A stretch of DNA of 36,616 nucleotides from Pseudonocardiaceae bacterium (GTDB lineage: Bacteria; Actinomycetota; Actinomycetes; Mycobacteriales; Pseudonocardiaceae). The stretch covers positions 1 to 36,616 of the forward strand of contig WHSZ01000060.1 of assembly GCA_009379845.1 (NCBI GenBank), in the 5' to 3' direction. Position numbers and translations under genes: made by a program. The notes below the pieces were generated by a model that was given only the letters and a program-made list of their open reading frames with translations, did not search any database and was not told the origin of the DNA. Positions 1-8,397 of this stretch are shown piece after piece. Numbering within the stretch: position 1 is the first letter of the stretch; every line of letters begins with the position of its first letter.

Positions 1-873
1 AACCACGCCGTGGTGGACGCGGCCATCGGCACGTTCATCGAATACGGCACGAAGGACCGCCGCAAGGACCGCGAGAGCTACGCGGAGATGTGGCGGCGCT
101 GGATCTACGACGACTACTACCGCAGCTACCTCGTGCCGCTGGAGAAGTACGGCCTCGTCATCCCGCACGACCTCATCGAGGAATCCTGGAACCGGATCTG
201 GAATAAGGGATACGTCCACGAAGTCGCGCAGTTCTTCGCCACCGGCTGGCTCGCCAACTACTGGCGCATCGACCCGATGACCGATGAGGACTTCGAGTGG
301 TTCGAGTACAAGTATCCGGGCTGGTACGACAAGTACGGCAAGTGGTGGGAGAACTACAACCGGCTCGCCACGCCGAACGGGCACAACCCGATCGTTTTCG
401 AAGACGTCAATTACGTGTACCCGCACCGCTGCTGGACCTGCATGGTCCCCTGCCTGATCCGCGAGGACATGGTGATCGACGAGGTGGACGGGCACAAGCG
501 CACGTACTGCTCGGAGACCTGCCGGTGGACCGACGTCGAGGCGTTCCGGCCGACGTACCAGGGTCGCCAGACGCCCAACATGGGACAGCTGGTCGGCGCA
601 CGCGAGTGGGAGACCCTCTACCACGGCTGGAACTGGGCCGATGTGGTCAAGGACATGGGTTTCGTGCGGGACGACGGAAACACGATGGTCGCCCAGCCAC
701 ATCTCGACCTCGACCCGAAGAATATGTGGACGCTGGATCACCTGCGTCGCTGCCCACCGCTGCAGGCTCCGAACGTCCTGCTCAACGAGATGACCGACGA
801 GCAGCTGGCCGCGTTCCAGGCCGACTACAACCGGCAAGGTCCGGCCGGCCGCGCGGCACCGGCGACCGACTGA
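1..873 (+). CDS. prmA: Propane monooxygenase-type hydroxylase large (alpha) subunit, C-terminal part
   Basis: This is the C-terminal ~290 residues of the catalytic subunit of a soluble di-iron monooxygenase, the cytoplasmic enzyme that inserts one oxygen atom of O2 into a small organic substrate. The reading frame is open from base 1, so the N-terminal part, with the E-x2-H iron-ligand motifs, lies outside the window. Visible here are the Trp/Tyr-rich helical core (WRRWIYDDYYRSYL) and a Cys-rich YHS-like module (HRCWTC, then YCSETC) characteristic of the alpha-subunit C-terminus in this family. The following order (reductase, small subunit, coupling protein, amidohydrolase, DUF59, ADH, GroEL) matches group 5 propane/mim monooxygenase operons of Gordonia, Rhodococcus and Mycobacterium. 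True substrate (propane, acetone, phenol) cannot be read from the sequence. It ends 24 bases before the reductase start. Confidence 0.93.
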   Translation, partial: NHAVVDAAIGTFIEYGTKDRRKDRESYAEMWRRWIYDDYYRSYLVPLEKYGLVIPHDLIEESWNRIWNKGYVHEVAQFFATGWLANYWRIDPMTDEDFEWFEYKYPGWYDKYGKWWENYNRLATPNGHNPIVFEDVNYVYPHRCWTCMVPCLIREDMVIDEVDGHKRTYCSETCRWTDVEAFRPTYQGRQTPNMGQLVGAREWETLYHGWNWADVVKDMGFVRDDGNTMVAQPHLDLDPKNMWTLDHLRRCPPLQAPNVLLNEMTDEQLAAFQADYNRQGPAGRAAPATD

Positions 874-897
874 GCGCTCGCGCGGGTGAAGGACATC

Positions 898-1938
898 ATG
901 GGAGACAAGCATCTGGTGCGCTTCGAGCCGGTGGGCATCGAAATCGAAGTCGACGAGGAGCAGACCATCCTCCGCGCCGCGGCCGAGCAGGGCGTCATGC
1001 TCATGCACGGCTGCAAGGAGGGACAGTGCGCCTCCTGCAAATCCTTCATCCTCGACGGCGATGACGTCGAGCACGACCGCTACTCCACGTTCGCGTTGCC
1101 CGACTTCGAAAAAGACGAAGGCTTCACGTTGCTGTGCAGGGCACACGCGTACGAGGACCTCAACATCGAGCTGCTCAACTACGACGAGGAGATGATCCAC
1201 TCGGGACTGCCCATCCAGTCGGCGGTCGTCGAAGTGGTCTCCAACGAGAACGTCACGCACGACATGCGGCATCTCGTCGTGCATCTGGTGGAACCGGAGA
1301 CGCTGAAGTTCTTTCCAGGTCAGTACGTGGACTTCAGCGTCCCGGCCACCGGGGAAAGCAGATCGTTCTCGATGGCCAACACCTCGAGCAGGGAGGGCGG
1401 GCGACTCGAGTTCGTCATCAAGGTTTACCCGGACGGCCTGTTTTCCCGGTTCCTGGACACCGAAGTCGCGGTCGGCGACCGGCTCCGGATCAACGGGCCG
1501 TTCGGGGTCTTCACGCTACGCGACGCCCCGAATTCGAGGCTGATCTTCGTCGGCGGCGGGGCAGGCATGGCGCCGATCCTCTCGTTGCTGCGTTCCATGG
1601 CTGAGCGTGGCATCGAGCGAACGGCGACCTACTACTACGGCGCGCGAACGCGGCGCGATCTCTGTTTCGAGAAGGAGCTACGTGCCCTGGAGGAGAAGCT
1701 TCCGGATTTCCGTTACGTGCCAGCACTTTCCGAGCCCGGCGACGACGAAGGGTGGGATGGCGAGGTCGGTCTGATCACCGACGTAGTGCGGCGGCTGGAG
1801 CCGGATCTCGCCGGCTCCGACGCGTACGTGTGCGGGCCACCACCGATGGTGGAGGCCGCCCTCGACCTGCTGCCCGCATTGGGAGTGGCGGACAAGCGGA
1901 TCTTCTACGACAAGTTCACCACAACCGGCGAGCCCTAG
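898..1938 (+). CDS. prmB: Monooxygenase reductase component (2Fe-2S ferredoxin / FAD / NADH)
   Basis: This protein passes electrons from NADH through FAD and a plant-type [2Fe-2S] cluster to the di-iron hydroxylase. With the ATG at 898 it has 346 residues. Cys39, Cys44, Cys47 and Cys80 follow the C-x4-C-x2-C...C ferredoxin pattern. The FAD domain shows RSFSMAN at mid-protein, and the NAD domain shows GGGAGMAP and a late YVCGPPPMVEA. An in-frame GTG at 886 exists, but the ATG at 898 has an AAGGA motif just upstream and gives the usual ferredoxin N-terminus. It sits between the large and small hydroxylase genes, the prmA-B-C-D order described for Gordonia. No odd features were seen. Confidence 0.95.
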   Translation: MGDKHLVRFEPVGIEIEVDEEQTILRAAAEQGVMLMHGCKEGQCASCKSFILDGDDVEHDRYSTFALPDFEKDEGFTLLCRAHAYEDLNIELLNYDEEMIHSGLPIQSAVVEVVSNENVTHDMRHLVVHLVEPETLKFFPGQYVDFSVPATGESRSFSMANTSSREGGRLEFVIKVYPDGLFSRFLDTEVAVGDRLRINGPFGVFTLRDAPNSRLIFVGGGAGMAPILSLLRSMAERGIERTATYYYGARTRRDLCFEKELRALEEKLPDFRYVPALSEPGDDEGWDGEVGLITDVVRRLEPDLAGSDAYVCGPPPMVEAALDLLPALGVADKRIFYDKFTTTGEP

Positions 1939-1956
1939 AGGTAAAGGAAGAAGCCA

Positions 1957-3138
1957 GTGACAACCACGCAGACAACCGCGCAAGAACGCAGCGTGCCGAA
2001 GCCTGCCTTCACCGACGCGGAGGCGGGCGCCAAGGTGTTCCCGGACTCGGAGCTGCGCCGATTCAACTACTTCACGCCACAGAAGCGGAAGCAGAGCCAT
2101 TACGAGGACGTCACCGTCGAGGTTCAGCCCGACCCCCGGCACTACCTGTCCCAGGGCTGGCTCTACGCCTTCGCGGACGGCAGGGGTGGCTACCCCCTGG
2201 AGTGGACGGTGCTCAAGGCATGGGGATCCGACCGGCCGGAACCCGTGCGGTCCGCCGGTTCCGGCGGGTCCGGTTACGAGTGGCCGGCACACGGCTGGCA
2301 CGAGTTCCGCGATCCCAACGAAGAGTGGGAGCTCACCCTCTACCGCTACAACGCGAACGTGGTCCGCCAGCTCAACCAGAACGTTGACGCGGCCCGCCAG
2401 GCGAAGGCGTTCGAGCAGTGGAACCCGAACTGGGTGCGATTCGTGGCACAGCACGTCGGTGCCTGGATGCACGTCAACCACGGACTCGGGTTGTACCTGT
2501 TCGCCAACGCCAACCGCAGGGCACCGACCAACATGCACAACAACGCGATCTCGGTGAACAGCATGCACCGGATCAGGGCGGCGCAGGACCTCGCGCTGTA
2601 CAACCTCACGCTGTCCGAGGAGATCGACGGGTTCGACGGCACGGAGCACCTGCAGGTGTGGAACTCCGACCCGGCATGGCAAGGGGTGCGGGAAACCGCC
2701 GAGCAGCTCACCACGATCGACGACTGGTGCGAGGCGGTGTTCGCGGCGAACGTCGTCTTCGAGCCGCTACTCGGCGAGCTGTTCCGCAGCAACCTCGTCC
2801 AGCAGGCGGCCCCGGCCAACGGCGACTTCGTCACGCCGACGTTGGTCGGCGCCGAGGAATTCGACTACTCCGAGCGGGACCTGCGCTACACGAGGGCGAT
2901 GTTCGAGCTGCTGGTGAACGACAAGGAATTCGCCGAGCACAACAAGACGACCTTGCAGCAGTGGCTGCGCACCTGGGTGCCCCGCTGCATCACGGCCGCG
3001 CGGACGCTGCAACCGCTGTGGTCGCAGCCGGACGCCAAACCACCTCGCTTCGAGGACGGCCTCGACCGCGCGAAGAGCCGCTTCGTCGGCATCCTGTCCG
3101 ACCTTGGATTGCAAGCACCGAAGGAGCTGGACAAGTGA
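1957..3138 (+). CDS. prmC: Hydroxylase small (beta) subunit of the di-iron monooxygenase
   Basis: This is the non-catalytic beta subunit that forms the (alpha-beta)2 hydroxylase core with PrmA. It has 393 residues. The ferritin-like fold is all-helical, with recognisable family stretches (RRFNYFTPQKRKQSHYEDV near the N-terminus, HVGAWMHVNHGLGLYLFANANR in the middle). It starts at a GTG preceded by AAGGAAGAAG. Its TGA overlaps the GTG of the coupling protein gene (GTGA), which points to translational coupling and fixed stoichiometry. An unusual Ala-Gly-Ser-Gly-Gly-Ser-Gly loop lies near residue 100. Confidence 0.94.
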   Translation: MTTTQTTAQERSVPKPAFTDAEAGAKVFPDSELRRFNYFTPQKRKQSHYEDVTVEVQPDPRHYLSQGWLYAFADGRGGYPLEWTVLKAWGSDRPEPVRSAGSGGSGYEWPAHGWHEFRDPNEEWELTLYRYNANVVRQLNQNVDAARQAKAFEQWNPNWVRFVAQHVGAWMHVNHGLGLYLFANANRRAPTNMHNNAISVNSMHRIRAAQDLALYNLTLSEEIDGFDGTEHLQVWNSDPAWQGVRETAEQLTTIDDWCEAVFAANVVFEPLLGELFRSNLVQQAAPANGDFVTPTLVGAEEFDYSERDLRYTRAMFELLVNDKEFAEHNKTTLQQWLRTWVPRCITAARTLQPLWSQPDAKPPRFEDGLDRAKSRFVGILSDLGLQAPKELDK

Positions 3139-3506
3139 CCACCTTCAAGACGGCGGAAAGCCCGTACAAGTCCAACAACACCGCGTCCAACAGGTGCGGA
3201 TTCACCCTGATGAACAACCAGGTCGGCGCGATCGTCGCCGAGGTGATGGGCACCAAGGAGAACGTCACGATCACCCCGCTGCCCTCGATGATCCGCGTGG
3301 ACGCCGATGGCCGGATGGACGTGATCTACGACGAGATCGACGAGGCCGCCGGCGAGGAGGAAGGCTGGTTCAACTCGGCTGAGTTCGAGGAGAGCATGTC
3401 CACGCACTACGGGCGCATGGTGCACCTCGACGACCGAACCATCATGTTCGCCAACCCGGAGGACGCGGCCGAATACCTCGACTTCGACCTCAAACCGGTC
3501 AAGTAG
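3135..3506 (+). CDS. prmD: Monooxygenase coupling/effector protein (MmoB/DmpM family)
   Basis: This small cofactor-free effector (123 residues) docks on the hydroxylase and gates substrate and O2 access to the di-iron site. Family features are a central GAIVAEVM segment, an ITPLPSMIRVDADG strand-turn and an acidic stretch (DEIDEAAGEEEG). The GTG start at 3135 overlaps the prmC stop codon and has AAGGAG 9 bases upstream. Length is typical for the family. A 48-base gap follows before the amidohydrolase, so it ends the four-gene core of the operon. Confidence 0.93.
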   Translation: MTTFKTAESPYKSNNTASNRCGFTLMNNQVGAIVAEVMGTKENVTITPLPSMIRVDADGRMDVIYDEIDEAAGEEEGWFNSAEFEESMSTHYGRMVHLDDRTIMFANPEDAAEYLDFDLKPVK

Positions 3507-3554
3507 CCGACTGGCCCCCACCACCGCGACACCAGCGAACAGAGGCAGGACACC

Positions 3555-4604
3555 ATGTACACAAAGGACGGGGAGAACTACTTCGTCGTCGACAGCCACG
3601 TGCACTTCTGGGACGGCAGCCCGGCGAACCAGGCCAACCGTTACGGCAAGGGATTCATCGAGTGCTTCTACGACTACCACCGCAACCTCAGTCCGGAGGA
3701 ATGGGTGTGGTCGCTCGAGAAGTTCTCGAAGTACTCGGAGGAAACCCTGATCAACGACCTGTTCTCGGAGGGGTACGTGGACAGGGCGATCTTCCAGCCC
3801 ACCTACCTGACCGATTTCTACGTCAACGGGTTCAACACCACCGAGCAGGACGGGGCGGTCGCGGAACGCCACCCTGGCCAGTTGATCGTCAACGGTTCGT
3901 TCGACCCACGGGACGGGGAACTGGGCCTCGAACGGCTCGAACTCCTCGCGCAGCGGTGGAATCTCAAGGGAGTAAAGCTCTACACGGCGGAGTGGAAGGG
4001 CGAGTCGAAGGGCTGGAAGCTCTCCGATCCGTGGGCGTACCGGTACCTGGAGAAGTGCGAGCAGCTGGGTATCAAGAACATTCACGTCCACAAGGGACCG
4101 ACGATCTATCCGCTGAACCGGGACGCCTTCGATGTGGCCGATGTGGACGAGGCCGCGACCACGTTCCCCAACCTGCGGTTCATCATCGAGCACTGCGGCC
4201 TACCGAGGCTCGAGGACTTCTGCTGGATCGCCACCCAGGAGCCGAACGTCTACGGCGGCCTCGCCGTTGCCATGCCGTTCATCCATTCCCGGCCGAGATA
4301 TTTCGCCCAAGTTATCGGCGAGTTGCTGTACTGGCTTGACGAGAATCGGCTCACTTTCGCCAGTGACTACGCGATCTGGCACCCCAAGTGGCTCATCGAG
4401 AAGTTCGTCGACCTCCAGATCCCGGAGGACATGCAGGCCGAGTACGGGGTGCTCACCCCGGACATCAAACGCAAGATCCTCGGGCTGAACGCGGCGAAAC
4501 TCTATGATCTCGCCGTGCCGGCCGAGGTGACCAACCAGGTCGCGTCGGACGGTGCGGAGCAGACCGCCGGTGCGGTGGATTCGACACCGAAGATTCCGGC
4601 ATGA
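3555..4604 (+). CDS. Amidohydrolase-2 family protein of the prm operon
   Basis: This is a 349-residue TIM-barrel metal hydrolase or decarboxylase-like protein of the amidohydrolase_2 (ACMSD-like) family. Likely metal ligands are visible in DSHVHFWDG (H-x-H), the Lys in KGVKLYTAEW, the His in NIHVHKG, the His in IIEHCG and the Asp in FASDYAIWHPKW. It is a constant companion of propane/mim monooxygenase operons, but its reaction there is not established. A role in product breakdown or in hydroxylase maturation are both possible. GGCAGGA lies upstream of the ATG. The stop codon overlaps the next start (ATGA). Confidence 0.88.
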   Translation: MYTKDGENYFVVDSHVHFWDGSPANQANRYGKGFIECFYDYHRNLSPEEWVWSLEKFSKYSEETLINDLFSEGYVDRAIFQPTYLTDFYVNGFNTTEQDGAVAERHPGQLIVNGSFDPRDGELGLERLELLAQRWNLKGVKLYTAEWKGESKGWKLSDPWAYRYLEKCEQLGIKNIHVHKGPTIYPLNRDAFDVADVDEAATTFPNLRFIIEHCGLPRLEDFCWIATQEPNVYGGLAVAMPFIHSRPRYFAQVIGELLYWLDENRLTFASDYAIWHPKWLIEKFVDLQIPEDMQAEYGVLTPDIKRKILGLNAAKLYDLAVPAEVTNQVASDGAEQTAGAVDSTPKIPA

Positions 4605-5317
4605 CCGCGTCGGCTCAGGACTCGCTGGCTATGCGGGCGTGGGAGACGCTTGGCACGGTGCTGGATCCCGAGCTCGATGAGCCCATCACCGATCTCGGAT
4701 TCGTTACCGCGCTCAACGTGCGGTCGGGGGCCGGTGGCAAGGACGTTCACGTCCTGCTCCGGCTGCCCACCTACTTCTGCGCCCCCAACTTCGCTTACCT
4801 GATGGTTGCCGACGCCCATGACGCCCTTCGGGATTTGCCCGGCGTGGCAACGGTTCGGATCGAGTTGGCTGATCACTTCGCCGCCGCGGAGATCAACGCG
4901 GGAGTGGCGAGCGAGGCCGGGTTCGGCGACACCTTCCCCGGCGAGGCCACCGATGAGCTCGCCGAACTCCGGCTGACCTTCCGCCGCAAGGCGCATCTCG
5001 CCTGCATCGAACGCGCCTGCCGGGACTTGATCGGGCGAGGTTGGCAGGTCGACGCGCTCGCCGACACCCGGCTCGGCGATTTGCCCGGCTCCCCCGCAAG
5101 GGACAGCCTGATGCGCCGACGGGCCGAACTCGGGCTGCCGGCCGGCCCTGACGAACCGCTGTTCGTCGACGACAACGGCGATCCGGTACTCGCCGAACAG
5201 GTCCCCGCGCGGCTGCGTTTCGCGAGGTCGGTACGGGTGAGCATGGAGGGCAACGCGGGCTTCTGCCGGGGGCTGCTGCGAACCCGGTACGGAACTACCG
5301 AGGAGGGAGCTCGATGA
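4601..5317 (+). CDS. MIP18/DUF59-family iron-sulfur assembly protein with C-terminal extension
   Basis: Residues ~10-95 form a MIP18 (DUF59) domain, with VLDPELDEPITDLGFV as its signature. The family helps in Fe-S or metal-centre assembly, and in prm/mim operons it presumably assists the di-iron hydroxylase or the reductase cluster. The remaining ~140 residues are a family-specific extension with Cys residues (HLACIERAC, GFCRG) that could hold metal. It has ATGA overlaps at both ends, with the amidohydrolase and with the alcohol dehydrogenase, so it is certainly co-translated. Molecular role is inferred from family and position only. Confidence 0.87.
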   Translation: MTASAQDSLAMRAWETLGTVLDPELDEPITDLGFVTALNVRSGAGGKDVHVLLRLPTYFCAPNFAYLMVADAHDALRDLPGVATVRIELADHFAAAEINAGVASEAGFGDTFPGEATDELAELRLTFRRKAHLACIERACRDLIGRGWQVDALADTRLGDLPGSPARDSLMRRRAELGLPAGPDEPLFVDDNGDPVLAEQVPARLRFARSVRVSMEGNAGFCRGLLRTRYGTTEEGAR

Positions 5318-6339
5318 AGGCGGTTCGACTGCACTCGTATCACAAGGAACCCGCCGTCGAGGAGGTACCGGAGCCGGAAGCCAGTGGGCCGTTCGACGTG
5401 GTCGTCAAGATCGGCGGTGCCGGCGTGTGCCGTACCGACCTACACATCATCGAGGAGCAGTGGGCGGAGAAATCCGGAGTGACGCTGCCGTACACGATCG
5501 GCCACGAGAACGCGGGCTGGGTGCACGATGTCGGCCCCGCGGTGTCCAATGTGGAGGTCGGGGACACGGTGATCCTGCACCCGACGCCGACCTGCGGGCT
5601 GTGCCACGCGTGCCGCGCGGGTAACGACATGCATTGCCCGAACGGATCGTTCCCCGGCATCAACGCGGACGGTGGGATGGCCGAGTACCTGCTCACCTCG
5701 GCCCGCGCGTGCATCAAGCTGGATCCGGCGACCCGGCCGGAAGACGTGGCGGCGCTCGCCGACGCTGGCATCACCGCGTACCACGCCGTCCGCAAGGCCG
5801 TGCCGCTGCTGTATCCGGGCACGGTGTGCGTTGTCAACGGCGCAGGCGGGCTCGGCCACATCGGGATCCAGTCGCTGCGGGCACTGACGGCCACCACGGT
5901 CGTGGTGGTGGATCGCAACGCCGACGCCCTGGAACTCGCCGGCCGGCTCGGCGCGGATCACACCGTGCTCGCGGACGGCAAGCAGGTCGACGCGGTGCTC
6001 GATCTGACGGGCGGGAACGGCGCGGAGGTGGTACTCGACTTCGTCGCCGAGCAGGGCGCGCAGCAGGACGCGTTCGCCATGACACGGCGGAACGGCTCGC
6101 ATTTCGTGATCGGTTATGGCAACAACATCGACATCCCGACGATCGACATCATCTCAACCGAGCGCAACGTGGTCGGCAACCTGGTCGGCACCTACAACGA
6201 CCTCGCCGAGCTGATGGTGCTGGCGCAAGCCGGCAAGGTCACCTTGCACACCAAGAAGTATCCGCTTGACGCGGCGCTCGACGCGCTCGCCGACCTGGAC
6301 GCCGGCCGGGTGCGTGGCCGCGCGATTCTCACCCCCTGA
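5314..6339 (+). CDS. Zinc-dependent alcohol dehydrogenase, MDR family
   Basis: This is a 341-residue NAD(P)-dependent medium-chain dehydrogenase expected to oxidise the alcohol made by the monooxygenase (2-propanol, if the substrate is propane). Catalytic-zinc residues are visible as GVCRTDLH and GHENAGWV. The structural zinc lobe is CGLCHACRAGNDMHC. The Rossmann loop is GAGGLGHIG. Start overlaps the DUF59 stop (ATGA). Equivalent genes in Gordonia and Rhodococcus prm clusters are called adh1 or prmE, but specificity cannot be read here. Confidence 0.92.
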   Translation: MKAVRLHSYHKEPAVEEVPEPEASGPFDVVVKIGGAGVCRTDLHIIEEQWAEKSGVTLPYTIGHENAGWVHDVGPAVSNVEVGDTVILHPTPTCGLCHACRAGNDMHCPNGSFPGINADGGMAEYLLTSARACIKLDPATRPEDVAALADAGITAYHAVRKAVPLLYPGTVCVVNGAGGLGHIGIQSLRALTATTVVVVDRNADALELAGRLGADHTVLADGKQVDAVLDLTGGNGAEVVLDFVAEQGAQQDAFAMTRRNGSHFVIGYGNNIDIPTIDIISTERNVVGNLVGTYNDLAELMVLAQAGKVTLHTKKYPLDAALDALADLDAGRVRGRAILTP

Positions 6340-6360
6340 GCACACTGAGGAGCATCTGCG

Positions 6361-8052
6361 ATGGCCAAGGAACTGCGCTTCGGCTCGGAAGCCCGCGACC
6401 TGCTGCTGTCCGGAGTGGACAAGCTCGCCGAGGCGGTGAAATCGACGTTGGGTCCCAAGGGCCGCAACGTGATCATCGAGAAGATCACCGGATCGCCGGT
6501 CGTCACCAACGACGGCGTGACGATCGCGAGGGAAATCCATCTGAAGAACCAGTTCGAGAACATGGGGGCGCAGCTGGTGAAGGAGGCCGCGATCAAGACC
6601 AACGACGTGGTGGGGGATGGCACCACGACGGCGACGGTCATCGCGCAGGCCATCATCAGGGAGGGCATGCAGGCGATCGCCAGCGGCGGTAACCCGGTCC
6701 TGGTCAAGCGCGGCATCGATCACGCGATCGGCCGGCTGGTGGAGCAGCTCGAGAAGGTGGCGCACCCGGTCGTGAACGAGTACGACTACGCACGGGTCGC
6801 GGCGATTTCCGCGAACGACGACGATGCCGTCGGTGTCATCGTCGCGAAGGCGCTGAGCAACGTCGGCGACACCGGCGTCGTGACCGTCGAGGAGTCCCCG
6901 GCGATCGGGATGTCGGTCGACTTCGTCGAGGGGTTCGAATTCGACAACGGCTACCTGTCTCCTTACCTGGTCACCGACCCTGGCCGGCTCGAGGCGGTTG
7001 TCGACGATCCGTACATCCTGATGTGCAGCGAGAAGGTGACGAACGTCCAGCAGCTCATGCCGGTGCTCGACAAGATCATGCGTGCGCCGCGGCCGCTCGT
7101 CCTGATCGCCGAGACGGTGGAGGGCACGGCGCTGAGCATGCTGGTGCACAACCACGTCAACGGCACCTTCCAGTCCGTGGCGATCCGGGCACCCGGCTTC
7201 GGTGATCGCCGGCTGTACAAGCTGGAAGATCTGGCCGCGGTGGTCGGCGGCTCGGTGCTGTCCAAGCAGTCCAGCTTCTCGATGCAGGACATGACACTTG
7301 AGCATCTAGGCCGGGCGAAGCAAGTGCGGGTCACCGAGAACTCCACCACGATCGTCGGTGGCGCGGGTTCTTCCGCGAACGTGGAATTCCGGGTCAACCA
7401 GTTGCGCGCCGAGCTGGAACGTGCCCAGTTCGGCATCGATGAGGACGTGCTGACCGAACGGATCGGTGCCCTGACGGGAAAGGTGGCGATGATCCGCGTC
7501 GGCGCTGCCACCCCGGCCGAGCTGAAAGAACTCCAGCACCGGGTGGAGGACGCCCTGTCGGCGACACGGGCCGCGATGGCGGAGGGCATCGTGGCAGGTG
7601 GCGGAGCGGCGCTGCTGCACGCCGAGACGGTGCTGTCCGACACGGGTCTGGACGGCGACTACGCGACCGGCGCGGACATCGTGCGCCGCGCGTTGAGCGA
7701 GCCCGCGTACCTGATCGCCGCCAACGCCGGCTACCCGGCGCACGATGTCGTCGCGCGAATCCGCCAACTCGGCGACGACGAAGGGTTCGACGCGCTGCTC
7801 GACCGGTACGGAAACATGATCGATATGGGCATCATCGATCCGCTTCACGTGTGCCGCTCCGCGCTGCAGAACGGGGCGTCGGTGGCGGGCCTGCTGCTCA
7901 CCACGAACTCGCTGATCGCCGAGGAGCAGACTCCGTGGGGCGGCAGCCAGGCGCTGATGACCGAGTTCGGCCCGCTGGATGAGGGCCTGCAACAGCCATC
8001 ACCGGACTCCAGCACGCCCCAGTCCCTCGGGATGGGGCCGTCGGTCGGCTGA
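6361..8052 (+). CDS. GroEL-type chaperonin dedicated to the monooxygenase
   Basis: This 563-residue Hsp60 has the ATP-site motifs GDGTTTATV near residue 87 and VEDALSATRAAMAEG, and the VAGGGAALL motif near residue 415. The apical groove line reads NGYLSPYL. The C-terminus ends in a Ser/Pro/Gly-rich tail without the GGM repeats of housekeeping GroEL. No groES is adjacent. In mycobacteria the GroEL-like protein at the same place (MimG) is known to be needed to make active MimABCD hydroxylase, so the same role is inferred here. A strong GAGGAG site precedes the ATG 21 bases after the ADH stop. It closes the operon. Confidence 0.95.
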   Translation: MAKELRFGSEARDLLLSGVDKLAEAVKSTLGPKGRNVIIEKITGSPVVTNDGVTIAREIHLKNQFENMGAQLVKEAAIKTNDVVGDGTTTATVIAQAIIREGMQAIASGGNPVLVKRGIDHAIGRLVEQLEKVAHPVVNEYDYARVAAISANDDDAVGVIVAKALSNVGDTGVVTVEESPAIGMSVDFVEGFEFDNGYLSPYLVTDPGRLEAVVDDPYILMCSEKVTNVQQLMPVLDKIMRAPRPLVLIAETVEGTALSMLVHNHVNGTFQSVAIRAPGFGDRRLYKLEDLAAVVGGSVLSKQSSFSMQDMTLEHLGRAKQVRVTENSTTIVGGAGSSANVEFRVNQLRAELERAQFGIDEDVLTERIGALTGKVAMIRVGAATPAELKELQHRVEDALSATRAAMAEGIVAGGGAALLHAETVLSDTGLDGDYATGADIVRRALSEPAYLIAANAGYPAHDVVARIRQLGDDEGFDALLDRYGNMIDMGIIDPLHVCRSALQNGASVAGLLLTTNSLIAEEQTPWGGSQALMTEFGPLDEGLQQPSPDSSTPQSLGMGPSVG

Positions 8053-8070
8053 CGCCGAAGGGCCGCCGCG

Positions 8071-8106
8071 ACGCACCGGACTAACCACAGGGATCTCACG
8101 GTGCGT
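8071..8106 (+). terminator. Probable terminator of the monooxygenase operon
   Basis: Inverted repeat ACGCACCG (8071-8078) / CGGTGCGT (8099-8106), perfect over 8 bp with a 20-base loop, lies 19 bases after the groEL stop. There is no T tract, which is common in actinobacteria. The long loop keeps confidence moderate. Confidence 0.4.
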
Positions 8107-8397
8107 TCCGGGGGCGCTCGCGGTCCGTGGCAGGGCCGGGTGCTCGGGGTGATGGTGTCAGCCGAGGATTCGGAAATCCGTGATCACTCGGGCATTTCTG
8201 TGGCGACGTGACCAGCAACGGGGATTCCGGCAAACCGCGTACATTCCAACTACGCTCCGAAACTGAATCCTTTTACCAGTGGCATATTCAACTATCCCCT
8301 TGCAATCACGGTTCGGTTACGGAATGGTCACTGCGGCTTCGCCGTTCCCCGGCGGCGCGGCACAAGACCCCGACCCCGAGCGAAATCAGAACTACAT
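8107..8397. other. Intergenic stretch between the prm operon and the transglycosylase gene
   Basis: No credible gene is seen. From about 8220 the sequence is richer in A/T than its surroundings, which suggests the promoter and leader of the transglycosylase gene. I looked for a c-di-AMP (ydaO) riboswitch, often found before actinobacterial wall-hydrolase genes, and did not see its conserved core. Confidence 0.4.

Noticed and set aside
2886..4193. Long minus-strand ORF opposite the monooxygenase genes
   Set aside because: Shadow of the strongly biased codons of prmC, prmD and the amidohydrolase; Val/Arg/Leu-rich with no domain pattern.
8107..8397. c-di-AMP (ydaO) riboswitch before the wall-hydrolase gene
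   Set aside because: Expected from the gene context, but the conserved core of that riboswitch is not present.
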